DNA from: Alphaproteobacteria bacterium 65-37
Lineage (GTDB): Bacteria; Pseudomonadota; Alphaproteobacteria; Reyranellales; Reyranellaceae
NCBI GenBank assembly: GCA_001897995.1
Contig: MKRV01000210.1
Coordinates: 21,756 to 85,755, forward strand
Reading direction: 5' to 3'
DNA: 64,000 nucleotides
The notes beneath the pieces were generated by a model that was not told where the DNA came from, did no database searches, and saw only the letters and a program-made list of their open reading frames with translations. Shown here piece by piece: positions 44,214 through 53,088 of this stretch. The position numbers and the translations under genes were made by a program. How positions within the stretch are numbered: the stretch's first letter is position 1; every line of letters starts with the position of its first letter.

Positions 44214-45358
44214 CCTGCGAGATCGCGATCGTCGGGATTGGCGAAACGCCGCCAGTGCGTCGTTCAGGCCGGACCTTGCGTGCGATGGTGGTGGATGCCG
44301 TGATGGCCGCCCTCGCCGACGCGGGCATCTGCCCGAAGGAGGTCGACGGGTTGGTCACCGACGCGGTCATCATGCCGACACAGGTGCCCTTCGACTATCT
44401 CGCTGGTCAGCTTGGCGCTTCGAACTGTTTTGCAGCTTCCGCTTCCCTGGGCGGCGCAGGAATCGTCTGTGCGCCCATGCTCGCACAGCATGCAATCGCG
44501 TCGGGCCTCGCAAAAGTCGTCGTTGGCTACTTCGGGGTCGACTGGGGAACTCGCGCCGGAGGCCCCTACGCATTTCACGACCTTTACCCGGCAAAGCAGG
44601 CGTTCGAGAAGCCTTACGGCTTCAATGCGCAGCCGATCTATTTTGCCCTCTGGGCGCGGCGCTACATGCACGAGTACGGTCTCACCGAGCGCCAGCTCGG
44701 CGCCTTGGCCGTGTCGCACCGGCAACATGCCCTGCTCAACGGCCGCGGCCAGCTTCGCGACTCGCTGACGTTCGAGCAATACCTCACCTCCCGCATGATC
44801 GCGGAGCCGCTTCGGGCGGCGGACTGTTGCTTGATTACCGACGGGGCTGGCGCCTTCGTGATGACGGCCATGGATCGCGCACGCGATTGTTCGAGACGGC
44901 CTGTCAGAGTGCTCGGAACGGGGTTTGCCTCGGCGCCCGTCACCGGCGACTCGGTGTTCACGCAGGGTTCCTGCCTCACCGCTATGCCTGGTGCCGCCGA
45001 AGCCGCTCGGCGCGCTTTCGCATGCGCTCGCCTTGGCCCGAAGGATGTCGACTTCGCCGAGATCTACGACTGCTTCTCGATCTCCTGTCTGTTGCAGCTT
45101 GAAGACACCGGTCTCTGCCGCAAGGGCGAGGCCGGCTGCTTCATCCAAGACGGCGGCATCGCGCCAGGCGGTCCCCTGCCGGTCAACACGCATGGCGGGT
45201 TTCTCGCATACAGCTATCGCCTTGGGATCGAGCATGTAACCGAGGCGGTGCGACAACTCCGGCATGAGGCTGGCAGGGCCCAGGTTCCCGACGCCGAAAT
45301 CGGCCTCGTGACCGGATTGTCGATGCCCGACTTCGGCGTGCTGCTGCTGGGACGATGA
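44210..45358 (+). CDS. Thiolase-superfamily protein with Tyr-Tyr active site (Ltp2-like aldolase candidate)
   Basis: A 382-residue thiolase-fold protein (IAIVGIGETPPVRRSG at the start; PLPVNTHGGFL near the end). The catalytic Cys motif is absent: the loop reads ASLGGAGIVCAP. Two tyrosines sit where SCP-x thiolases have catalytic His residues, Tyr286 in EIYDCF and Tyr336 in AYSYRLG, 50 residues apart. Tyrosine pairs are reported for Ltp2-type retro-aldolases. Start and stop both overlap neighbours (ATGA), coupling it to the ligase and to DUF35. A retro-aldol role is inferred and needs structural comparison. Confidence 0.85.
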   Translation: MTCEIAIVGIGETPPVRRSGRTLRAMVVDAVMAALADAGICPKEVDGLVTDAVIMPTQVPFDYLAGQLGASNCFAASASLGGAGIVCAPMLAQHAIASGLAKVVVGYFGVDWGTRAGGPYAFHDLYPAKQAFEKPYGFNAQPIYFALWARRYMHEYGLTERQLGALAVSHRQHALLNGRGQLRDSLTFEQYLTSRMIAEPLRAADCCLITDGAGAFVMTAMDRARDCSRRPVRVLGTGFASAPVTGDSVFTQGSCLTAMPGAAEAARRAFACARLGPKDVDFAEIYDCFSISCLLQLEDTGLCRKGEAGCFIQDGGIAPGGPLPVNTHGGFLAYSYRLGIEHVTEAVRQLRHEAGRAQVPDAEIGLVTGLSMPDFGVLLLGR

Positions 45359-45819
45359 TGGAGCGGCCCATGACGGACGAACAGATACCCGAATTCGCGC
45401 CGTTCTGGCGCAACGTCGCGGAACGCCGGCTGTGCTTTCCAAGGTGTGAGGCGTGTGGTCGCTTCCATTGGTATCCGCTGACACGTTGTCCACATTGCTT
45501 CTCCGCGGACATCGAATGGCGCGCCGTCGAGCCCCGGGGCACACTCTATTCATGGACGGTTGTACGGCATGCCTTCGCGCCCACATTCGTCGACAGGCTG
45601 CCGTACGTCGTCGGCCTCATTGAATTCTCAGACGCACCGGGAATTCGGCTCGTTTCGGAAGTTCGTGCAGCATCGACAGACGCTTTGTGGGTCTCGATGC
45701 CTGTGCGAGCCGTGTTCGTGGACGGCTCTGGTGCCGACGGGCTGCATTTTATTCCCGCAACGCCGAACGGAAGAGGATCCCATGAAGATGCCGATCTTTG
45801 CGACTCCTCCGTTCAGTGA
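45355..45819 (+). CDS. DUF35 zinc-ribbon/OB-fold partner protein
   Basis: A 154-residue protein with the zinc ribbon CEACGRFHWYPLTRCPHC (about residues 31-48) and the OB-fold text GTLYSWTVVRHAF to VRAVFVDGSG. ATG 45355 overlaps the TGA of the thiolase-like gene; a second in-frame ATG at 45370 is possible. Its C-terminal tail (ATPNGRGSHEDAD) extends past the usual end and overlaps the ribosome-site region of the next gene. As in the other two pairs it is expected to form a heteromer with the thiolase-like protein and shape its CoA site. Confidence 0.88.
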   Translation: MMERPMTDEQIPEFAPFWRNVAERRLCFPRCEACGRFHWYPLTRCPHCFSADIEWRAVEPRGTLYSWTVVRHAFAPTFVDRLPYVVGLIEFSDAPGIRLVSEVRAASTDALWVSMPVRAVFVDGSGADGLHFIPATPNGRGSHEDADLCDSSVQ

Positions 45820-45854
45820 GCTCCCGCGGTTGCCGGTTATCTAAGGAGGAAGCT

Positions 45855-47549
45855 ATGGATTATGATCTGAAGATTGTCGGCGCCGAGATCGTCGACGGGT
45901 CCGGCCGAGAGCGCTATCGCGGCGATGTGGCGGTCAAGGATCGACGCATTGTCGCATTGGGCAAGGCCCCCGGACAGGCGCACAATACCATCGACGCTGG
46001 CGGCTTGGTCGTCTCGCCGGGCTTCGTCGACATTCACACCCACTACGATGCACAGGTCATGTGGGACCGCATGCTGAGCATCTCGCCGTGGCACGGCGTG
46101 ACAACCGCGGTGGTCGGCAACTGCGGCTTCGGCGTCGCCCCGACCCGGCCGGAGCATCGCAACCTGATTACCCGGACGCTTGAGAAGGTTGAGGGCATGA
46201 GTGTCGAGGCGCTCGAGGCCGGCCTCGGCGCGAATTGGCCATTCCAGACTTTCCCTGAATACCTCGATGCGATCGAGAAGCGTGGCATCGCGATCAACCT
46301 CGGCGTGCTGGTCGGCCATACCCCGGTGCGCCTTTGGGTGATGGGCGAAGCAGCCACCGAACGCGCGGCCACGCTTGAGGAAATCGCTGACATGAAGGCG
46401 ATTGTGCGGCAGGCAATCGATGCCGGCGCGATCGGGTTCGCCACATCCAAGGCCTCGACGCATGTCGGCTATGGCGGGCGTCCTGTGCCAAGCCGCATCG
46501 CCGACTTGGCCGAAATCAAGGCGCTGGCCGGTGCCTTGGGCGAGGCCGGCCGCGGAATCATGCAGGCGACGATCGGCAAGGAATTGTTCTTGGACGAGTT
46601 TGTCGAGATTGCCCGAGCGACCGGGAGGCCGATCACCTGGACAGCTCTCCTCGCCGGCCTTTCGTTCGGCGTCGGCGACCACCGCCAACAGCTTGCGCGC
46701 TCGGAAGCGATTGCTGCCGAGGGACTGAAGATCGTGCCACAGGTCACGCCCCGGCCGCTCAATTTCGAGTACCAGTTCAAGGCACCGTTCCCGTTCGAGC
46801 CACTGAGCCTGTTCAAGCCGATTTCAGCCGCAGATGCCGACGGCAAGGCTCGCGTTTACGCTGATCCGGAGTTTCGACGGGCCTTCGCAGAGCGGCTGCT
46901 GACGAACGGTCCTCCTACGTTCCGCGCCACCTTCGCCAAGACGGTGGTCGGCCAGTACACGCCACAGCCGGAGTTGGAGGAGCGCCTGCTTTTCGACATC
47001 GCGCGTGAACGCAGTATCCTGCCGACGGATTTGGCGCTCGACATGGCGCTGCGTACCGGACTCGAAGCGCGCTTCCGCATGCCGGTGGCCAATCACGAGG
47101 AGAGCGAAGTAGAGCCGTTGCTGAAGAGCTCGTGCACCGTGGTGGGATTGTCTGATGCCGGTGCGCATGCCAGCCAGCTCTGCGACGCGTGCTTGCCGAC
47201 CTATTTTCTCGGGCATTGGGTGCGGGAGAAGGGCGCATTTAGTCTCGAAGAAGGAGTTCGCATGCTGACATCGCGCCCCGCAGAGGTGTTCGGTCTCGTA
47301 GATCGCGGTCGCCTGGCGCTCGGTGCACCGGCCGATCTGGTGATCTTTGATCCCGCGACGATCGGTGCGAGCAAGCTGCGCCGCATAAACGACTTCCCCG
47401 CTGGAGCTGACCGACTGATCTCGGATGCATCCGGCATCGAAGGCGTGGTCGTCAACGGAACCATGATTCGCAGCCGCGGCGTCGACGCAGTCGATCCGGC
47501 GGGGCCACTGCCAGGCGTGGTGCTCCGGGGAGGTCGTGCAGCCGCCTAG
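45855..47549 (+). CDS. N-acyl-D-amino-acid deacylase-like amidohydrolase (second)
   Basis: A 564-residue metal amidohydrolase. AAGGAGGA 5 bases before ATG 45855 fixes the start. Marks: VDGSGRERYRGDV, FVDIHTHYDAQ (metal His pair), GNCGFGVAPTRPE (without the second Cys of the first paralogue), VGLSDAGAHASQLCD near residue 435, and GRLALGAPADLVIFDP at the end. It resembles D-aminoacylases, but here it sits between the aldolase/DUF35 pair and an LLM gene. Its repeated presence in catabolic operons suggests a ring-opening or amide-hydrolysing role not captured by the family name. Confidence 0.88.
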   Translation: MDYDLKIVGAEIVDGSGRERYRGDVAVKDRRIVALGKAPGQAHNTIDAGGLVVSPGFVDIHTHYDAQVMWDRMLSISPWHGVTTAVVGNCGFGVAPTRPEHRNLITRTLEKVEGMSVEALEAGLGANWPFQTFPEYLDAIEKRGIAINLGVLVGHTPVRLWVMGEAATERAATLEEIADMKAIVRQAIDAGAIGFATSKASTHVGYGGRPVPSRIADLAEIKALAGALGEAGRGIMQATIGKELFLDEFVEIARATGRPITWTALLAGLSFGVGDHRQQLARSEAIAAEGLKIVPQVTPRPLNFEYQFKAPFPFEPLSLFKPISAADADGKARVYADPEFRRAFAERLLTNGPPTFRATFAKTVVGQYTPQPELEERLLFDIARERSILPTDLALDMALRTGLEARFRMPVANHEESEVEPLLKSSCTVVGLSDAGAHASQLCDACLPTYFLGHWVREKGAFSLEEGVRMLTSRPAEVFGLVDRGRLALGAPADLVIFDPATIGASKLRRINDFPAGADRLISDASGIEGVVVNGTMIRSRGVDAVDPAGPLPGVVLRGGRAAA

Positions 47550-47563
47550 CTTCGGCAGGCGGC
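47541..47563. repeat. 7-bp inverted repeat across the amidohydrolase stop codon
   Basis: GCCGCCT (47541-47547) and AGGCGGC (47557-47563) pair perfectly around a 9-base loop that contains the end of the TAG. A second small hairpin, GCACC-CTGA-GGTGC, follows at 47575-47588. Neither is followed by a T-tract. They may attenuate read-through into the LLM gene 180 bp downstream. Confidence 0.35.
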
Positions 47564-47730
47564 ACCAGATGGCTGCACCCTGAGGTGCGGATCGACTGTA
47601 AACGGCGGGAATAACCATCACATCGGGGATTGAGCTATCTCGTTCGACGTACATGCGCTGCCTGTCCGCAGACGGACGGTTCCAGCAAGAGGTTGTCTCA
47701 AAGGTTGAGTTCTAGGCGAGGAGAAAGACA

Positions 47731-48858
47731 ATGCATGTCGGAATGGCCACCATATTCCAAAATACCGGACGTCAGCTCACGGACCGGGAGGTGTATTTGA
47801 ATGAGCTTGCGCTGGCCGATATGGCCGAACCGCTAGGCTTCGAGTCGATCTGGTCGGTCGAGCATCACTTCACCGACTACACGATGTGCCCCGATGTCGT
47901 GCAGTTCCTGTCCTATATGGCCGGGCGAACCAAAGACGTGCGACTGGGCTCGATGGTCGTGGTATTGCCTTGGCACGATCCCATGCGCGTTGCCGAGCAG
48001 GTCTCCATGCTCGACCAGTTGTCGGGAGGTCGCATGATCCTTGGTCTGGGTCGTGGCGCGGGCAAGGTCGAGTTTGACGGGTTTCGGCTGGATATGGGTG
48101 AAAGCCGGGAGCGCTTTGTCGAGTACGCCGAGGCGTTGCTCAACGGCCTTGAGGCGGGACTCATGGAACATAATGGCAAGTTCTATCGGCAGCCGCCGGC
48201 AGCAATCCGGCCAGCTCCATTCAAGAGTTTCCGGGGCCGCACCTACGCCGCGGCGGTAAGCCCGGAAAGCTCGCGGATTATGGCCAAGCTTGGCGTCGGC
48301 CTGCTGATCATCCCGCAAAAGCCCTGGCGTGAGGTCGAAAAGGAGCTTGCGGAGTACAATCGGCTCTATCGCGAGATCAATGGCACGGATGCACCGCAGC
48401 CCATTTCGGCTGGCTGGACCTTCGTCGATGAAAGCCCGGAGCGGGCGCGTGAGATGGCGTTGAAGTACATCGGTGGCTACTACCGTACCGTGCTCGCCCA
48501 CTATCAGTTCGCGGGCGAGCACATCAAGAACACCAAAGGATACGAGTACTATGCCAAGATGAACGAGAAGCTGCATAGTTACGGTGAGGAAAAGGCAATA
48601 GAATTCTTCGCCGAGCTACAGGTCTACGGTACTCCAGATCAAGTCTACGAGAAGATCATGGCCATTCACCGCCAGACCAAGAACTCGGGTTATGTTGGCG
48701 TATTCTCCTACGCGGGGATGGCCCATGAGGAAGCAGTGCGCAACATGCAGCTGTTCGCCAAGACAGTGATGCCCGAGCTCAAGAAGTTTGACGCCGGTGC
48801 AGCCATCGATCGCGCAGGTATGTTGCCGGATCACCGCTATGCCCACGCAGCTGAGTGA
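47731..48858 (+). CDS. LLM-class flavin-dependent oxidoreductase
   Basis: A 375-residue luciferase-like protein: ELALADMAEPLGFESIWSVEHHFTDYTMCPDVVQFLSYMAGRTKDVRLGSMVVVLPWHDPMRVAEQVSMLDQLSGGRMILGLGRG is the N-terminal FMN-binding half, seen here through its key parts EHHF, LPWHDP and LSGGRMILGLGRG. ATG 47731 follows GAGGAGAAAG. A 181 bp gap with hairpins separates it from the amidohydrolase gene, so it may have its own promoter. The C-terminal half is intact. Reaction unknown. Confidence 0.92.
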   Translation: MHVGMATIFQNTGRQLTDREVYLNELALADMAEPLGFESIWSVEHHFTDYTMCPDVVQFLSYMAGRTKDVRLGSMVVVLPWHDPMRVAEQVSMLDQLSGGRMILGLGRGAGKVEFDGFRLDMGESRERFVEYAEALLNGLEAGLMEHNGKFYRQPPAAIRPAPFKSFRGRTYAAAVSPESSRIMAKLGVGLLIIPQKPWREVEKELAEYNRLYREINGTDAPQPISAGWTFVDESPERAREMALKYIGGYYRTVLAHYQFAGEHIKNTKGYEYYAKMNEKLHSYGEEKAIEFFAELQVYGTPDQVYEKIMAIHRQTKNSGYVGVFSYAGMAHEEAVRNMQLFAKTVMPELKKFDAGAAIDRAGMLPDHRYAHAAE

Positions 48859-49332
48859 TCGAAGCGCTAAACCAGACCGCTGAGAGCGGAGAAGCTTCTC
48901 GGCAGGGCACATTCCGGTTCGGCCACGCGGTTGCGCTCCTGAGGCGCCTTGCACCGCTCGTTGGGAGGCGGGCGTCGATGTCGCGCGCGATAGCCCCACC
49001 GTGCTGGGCGACTCCCGGTCAGGGCCGCACCCGTGATGCAGTTGTCGTTCCGACACGAAGCGTTCGCTCTGTGTCGACATCCGTGCGAACCCCGGCGGCT
49101 TCGACCCTCGGACCACGAAGCTCGTGCCGCCATCACCGCAAGATGGAGACAAGACAGCGCATATGATGCATCTCGATGACCTTGTCTCCTTCACCTACGC
49201 ATTGGCTGTGCCCAGGACGAAGCGAGCGGCGGCGTTTGCACGCCAGATGAGAAACTGAAACGATCTCGGCGGCGCCTTCCGCGCCTGCTTCCGGGCGCGC
49301 ATGGCACCGGGTTTGTCGCCGGAGCTGTTTGA
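48859..49332. other. Gene-free stretch between LLM and MarR genes
   Basis: About 470 bases between convergent genes. Short frames exist on both strands but none shows family similarity, a ribosome site or biased codon use. I see no clear terminator. Confidence 0.4.
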
Positions 49333-49821
49333 TCACGCGTTTGCTGCCTTTCTGATTCGCTTGTCCTTTTGGCCGTTGGCCGTGGCACTGTCTTCGGCTT
49401 GAAGAAGGTTCTGCCTTAGATGCTGCAGCGACTTCATGAGCATTCGTTGTCGTTGGATCGGCATACCTGCGAGTGCCTGTTCCCGAGTTTGGGCAGCAAT
49501 GGACCACATGCGTGCGAGCAGAGGCTGCGCCTTGTCCGTTAGATAGAGCCGGAACGCGCGCCGGTCATGCGGATCAGGCTTACGGGTCACCAAACCGGCT
49601 GCCTGAAGATGATCGAGAAGGCGGACGAGGGTGATCGGCTGAATCTCCAAGCGGTCTGCGAGGGAGGCCTGACTCACGCCTTGCTGGCGTGCCAGATAGG
49701 CGAGCGCTCTCCATTGAGCTTGCGATAGACCGAGTGCCTGCGCCCGCCGATTGAAATTGCGGCGCAGCAGGCGCGCGACATCCCCCACGAGAAACCCAAT
49801 GCTTGAATCTGGATCCACCAC
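49333..49821 (-). CDS. MarR-family transcriptional regulator
   Basis: A 162-residue winged-helix regulator: FLVGDVARLLRRNFNRRAQALGLSQAQWRALAYLARQQGVSQASLADRLEIQPITLVRLLDHLQAAGLV is the dimer helix and HTH, and the wing is RKPDPHDRRAFRLYLTDKAQPLL. MarR proteins usually repress themselves and nearby efflux or catabolic genes and release DNA on binding an aromatic ligand. A palindrome lies just upstream at 49852-49864, a good candidate operator. The divergent gene is a substrate-binding protein, a possible target. The C-terminus is basic and unusual (NGQKDKRIRKAANA). Confidence 0.94.
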   Translation of the reverse strand: MVDPDSSIGFLVGDVARLLRRNFNRRAQALGLSQAQWRALAYLARQQGVSQASLADRLEIQPITLVRLLDHLQAAGLVTRKPDPHDRRAFRLYLTDKAQPLLARMWSIAAQTREQALAGMPIQRQRMLMKSLQHLRQNLLQAEDSATANGQKDKRIRKAANA

Positions 49822-49851
49822 GACAGCCTCCCATATCAGTCGTCGATATAG

Positions 49852-49864
49852 TAAGTATTACTTA
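49852..49864. promoter_or_regulatory. Palindromic operator before the MarR gene
   Basis: TAAGTA-T-TACTTA is a perfect 6-bp inverted repeat with one central base, 30 bp upstream of the MarR start codon in an AT-rich patch (TTATAATATACACC follows). Short AT-rich palindromes of this type are typical MarR sites. It lies about 140 bp before the divergent solute-binding-protein gene. Confidence 0.6.
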
Positions 49865-50005
49865 TAATATACACCCTATGCCTTTTTAACATACCTAGTC
49901 TACGCTGCCGAACAACTGACAGACACCGCGCCATCTTGCCAGTCGTCGAGAATCAAATAAGCATTCAAAAATGGATGTTTCGCCTTCGACCGGGAGATTC
50001 GAACT

Positions 50006-51229
50006 ATGAGAGCGACGAGACGCGCATTTCTGAGCGGCGCATCGGCGATGGCAGCTGTTCTTGGCAGCGCTGGCGCATACGCGCAAAAGGGAAAGTATGA
50101 CGACGGTGCCAGCGACACCGAGATCAAAATCGGTAACGCGAACCCCTATAGTGGGCCGGCCTCCGCATATGGCGTGATTGGCAAGGCCATCGACGCCTAT
50201 TGGAAGATGGTCAATGATCAGGGCGGCGTCAACGGCCGCAAGGTGAAGTTCATCACGATGGACGACGGCTACAGCCCGCCCAAGGCCGTCGAAGTGGTGC
50301 GTCAACTGGTCGAGCAGGAAAAGGTGTTCGCAATGTTCCAAACGCTGGGAACACCCAGCAACACTGCGATCCAGAAGTACTTGAACACCAAGAAAGTGCC
50401 ACAGCTCTTTGTGGCCACGGGCGCCTCCAAATGGGGCAAGCCGAAGGAGTTCCCGTGGACGATGGGCTGGCAGCCCGACTACCACACCGAGGCGGTGATC
50501 TATGCCAAGCATATCCTGGCCACCGTCAAGGACCCGAAGGTCGCCGTGCTGATGCAGAACGACGATTACGGCAAGGACTATTATGACGGCATGCGCGACG
50601 GGCTGGGCAAGGACGTCGGTAAGATCGTCAAGCACGTCACGTACGAAGTGACCGACCCGACGGTCGATTCGCAGATTATCCAGCTTAAGGACTCGGGCGC
50701 CAACGTATTCTTCAACATCACGACCCCGAAATTCGCGGCCCAGGCTATCCGCAAGGCCGCCGACATCGGCTGGAAGCCGGTCCATTACCTGAACAACGTA
50801 TCCTCCTCGGTAGCGGCAGTGCTGAAACCAGCCGGATTCGAGAATGGCCAAGGCATCGTCACAGCGGCCTATCTGAAGGATCCCACCGACAAGCAGTGGG
50901 ACAATTCGGACGACATGAAAGCTTGGCGCGTGTGGATGGCCAAATACAATCCCAGTGCCAGCTTGGCCGACGGCTTCAACGTTTATGCGTATGCCGCTTC
51001 CTACACGTTGCACAAGACACTGGAGCAGTGTGGCAATGAACTCACACGCGCCAACCTGATGAAGCAGGCGGCCAACCTCAAAAAGCTCACCGTCCCGCTG
51101 CTGCTACCGGGCATCACCGTCAACACCAGTCCAACGGACTTCTATCCCATCCAGTCGGAGCGCCTGCAACGCTTTCAGGGCGAGACTTGGGAGCTGTTTG
51201 GCGACGTAATGTCAAACGAAAGCACCTAG
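50006..51229 (+). CDS. Periplasmic branched-chain-amino-acid-type (LivK-like) substrate-binding protein
   Basis: A 407-residue type I periplasmic binding protein. The leader has a twin-arginine motif (TRRAFLSGASAMAAVLGSAG) with cleavage expected after AYA at about residue 26, so export by Tat is likely. The mature part begins DTEIKIGNANPYSGPASAYGVIGKAIDAY and includes VAVLMQNDDYGKDYYDGMRDG, typical of HAAT-family receptors that in catabolic loci bind aromatic or alicyclic acids. No permease or ATPase genes accompany it, so it must use a transporter encoded elsewhere, or act as a sensor. Confidence 0.92.
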   Translation: MRATRRAFLSGASAMAAVLGSAGAYAQKGKYDDGASDTEIKIGNANPYSGPASAYGVIGKAIDAYWKMVNDQGGVNGRKVKFITMDDGYSPPKAVEVVRQLVEQEKVFAMFQTLGTPSNTAIQKYLNTKKVPQLFVATGASKWGKPKEFPWTMGWQPDYHTEAVIYAKHILATVKDPKVAVLMQNDDYGKDYYDGMRDGLGKDVGKIVKHVTYEVTDPTVDSQIIQLKDSGANVFFNITTPKFAAQAIRKAADIGWKPVHYLNNVSSSVAAVLKPAGFENGQGIVTAAYLKDPTDKQWDNSDDMKAWRVWMAKYNPSASLADGFNVYAYAASYTLHKTLEQCGNELTRANLMKQAANLKKLTVPLLLPGITVNTSPTDFYPIQSERLQRFQGETWELFGDVMSNEST

Positions 51230-51288
51230 ACTAGCATGCACGGCTGCAGCTGCGCTCGCCATTCAAGTCTCCTGTTTGGGGACCGGAC

Positions 51289-51947
51289 ATGAAGGCCGCA
51301 ACGGAGCTTGATATCCTTTCGCTGTTCGTGACGGTAATCGCCCTGTTCGATGTGCCGGACGCAGTATCGCTCAACGCTCAGTTGCGCCGGGTGATCGAGC
51401 AGCGCGAAAGAACTCATCCCGCTGGCCGCGTGCGTTCTAACCTGGGTGGCTGGCAGTCGAGCGACGATATGGAAACCTGGGGCGTACGGCGGCCATCAAG
51501 CTGCTGGCATTCGCGCGGAACGTCGCGAACCGCATGACAACGGATCGCGAGGGAAATCCGGGCAGAGGGCCGCACCCTGAGCATTTTGCCGTAACGTGGC
51601 GAGCGAACTTGTGGGCGAATATCAACCGCAAGGGCGAGGGCAACGCATTTCACTCGCACCCAGGCGCGTTCTGGTCGGGAGTCTACTATGTCGACGACGG
51701 CGGCATTGACGCCGATCCGTCGCTTGGAGGTGAGCTGGAGTTCATGGATCCACGTGGGCCCTTGCCGCTGATGTTAGCGCCGCATCTCGGCTATGTCGGA
51801 TCGAGCGACCTTTCGAATACCTCCATTCAGGCGCTGCGGCCCAAGCCCGGCCGGCTTGTGATGTTCCCCGCCTGGCTGATGCACCAGGTGCGCGCCTATC
51901 ACGGAACCGCCGAGCGTATCTCTGTCGCCTTCAATCTCACGCTGTGA
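51289..51947 (+). pseudogene. 2OG-Fe(II) oxygenase-like (TIGR02466 family) gene with a frameshift
   Basis: The first part reads LDILSLFVTVIALFDVPDAVSLNAQL to SNLGGWQSSDDMETWG. The second frame continues with AIKLLAFARNVANRMTTDREGNPG, FHSHPGAFWSGVYYVDDGG, GGELEFMDPRGPLPLM, GRLVMFPAWLMHQVRAY and GTAERISVAFNL, as in the putative 2OG-oxygenase family TIGR02466. The break is in TGGGGC at about 51479; one extra G restores a continuous protein of about 219 residues. Everything else looks intact, so a recent mutation or a homopolymer error are the two options. Confidence 0.84.
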
Positions 51948-52213
51948 ATGCATCCGGTTATCTTGAAGTACGGCTGAGCGCAAAAAAGATATCCACGATA
52001 CTGTGTTTACTTGCAGATTGTCGCGGAATCGAGTGTGGTATCAGCAGCCAAGCAGCGGTTTGCCTTCTGTCGGGAGCTTGGTGCCTCGCTGATTGCGGCC
52101 CTTGAGGGCTGAATACGCGAGGAGTACGCAGGCTGTCCCGCCTGATGCCTACGATGATTGCCCGTCGGCAGCTTCGTGCCGAACTCACTCGTGAACCATC
52201 GCATCCAGCTTAT
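51948..52213. other. Intergenic stretch between convergent genes
   Basis: About 265 bases between the frameshifted oxygenase gene and the SDR gene read from the other strand. I see no gene and no convincing terminator. Confidence 0.4.
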
Positions 52214-52993
52214 TCACGCCGTTGATCCTCCATCGACCGGTAGAGCCGCGCCAGTCACGAACGAAGCCTCGTCGGACAAAAGAAACAGTGCCGCGTTGGC
52301 AATCTCCTCAGGTCTGCCCGGCCGTCCCAAAGGCGTCATGCCGGCGTGCTTGCGGATGAGCTCTTCTGGATCCTGGCCGCGTGTACTTTGTTGGTCAGGC
52401 CTGGCGACGAACACGCGTAACATCGGCGTATCTATAGGGCCGGGGCACAGAGCATTGACGCGGATCCCATCGCGGGCCAAGCGCTTGGCGAGCGAGCGCG
52501 TGAGACCAACGACCCCGAACTTCATGGCAGAATAGACAGGACTAAATGGCGAGCCATGCAGGCCGGATGTCGAGGCCGTAAAGAGCAGCGCACCGCCGCC
52601 TCGCGCTCGCAATTCTGGAACGGCTGCTTCGGTGGTGATCAGCACAGAACGCAAGTTGAGGCGGACCGCCAAGTCGAAATCCGCCAGATCCAGTCCCTCA
52701 ACCGAAGCGGGACCAGGATGGCCAAGATGGTTCCAGACGAAATCGAGGCCGCCAAAGGCGTTGGCGGCCTCTTTGACGATCCGGTGTGCCGCATCGTCTT
52801 CACCCAGGTCGGCGACGATCCCCTTCGCGTTGCCCCCACAACTCACGATCTCTGCGACGGTGGCAGCAACGCCTGCCTCATCCCGATCGACAACAGCGAC
52901 GGCAGCGCCCTCATGAGCAAAACGAACTGCTCCTGCCCTCCCCATTCCTGAAGCGGCCGCAGTGACGATGCCGACCTTGCCCTTCATTCGCAT
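52214..52993 (-). CDS. Short-chain dehydrogenase/reductase
   Basis: A classical SDR of 259 residues. The cofactor loop is TAAASGMGRAG (TGxxxGxG form), VVDRD ends the second strand and suggests NAD, and the catalytic residues lie in FTASTSGLHGSPFSPVYSAMKFG (Ser and YxxxK). DGGSTA closes the protein. ATG 52993 is preceded by AGAGGAAAG; ATG 52987 is an alternative. In this operon (SDR, acyl-CoA dehydrogenase, SDR, PaaK-like ligase) it could oxidise a beta-hydroxyacyl-CoA or ring alcohol. Confidence 0.92.
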   Translation of the reverse strand: MRMKGKVGIVTAAASGMGRAGAVRFAHEGAAVAVVDRDEAGVAATVAEIVSCGGNAKGIVADLGEDDAAHRIVKEAANAFGGLDFVWNHLGHPGPASVEGLDLADFDLAVRLNLRSVLITTEAAVPELRARGGGALLFTASTSGLHGSPFSPVYSAMKFGVVGLTRSLAKRLARDGIRVNALCPGPIDTPMLRVFVARPDQQSTRGQDPEELIRKHAGMTPLGRPGRPEEIANAALFLLSDEASFVTGAALPVDGGSTA

Positions 52994-53088
52994 GATTACT
53001 TTCCTCTCTTTTGCAAACGTGCGTTCGACGACGGCTTGGAGCAGCACCTGCCATATGATGAGCGAAGCCTGCGACGCTGCGGCGATGC

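Noticed and set aside
49160..49332. Small genes in the 48.9-49.3 kb gap
   Set aside because: Short frames on both strands lack ribosome sites and similarity; their composition matches antisense noise.
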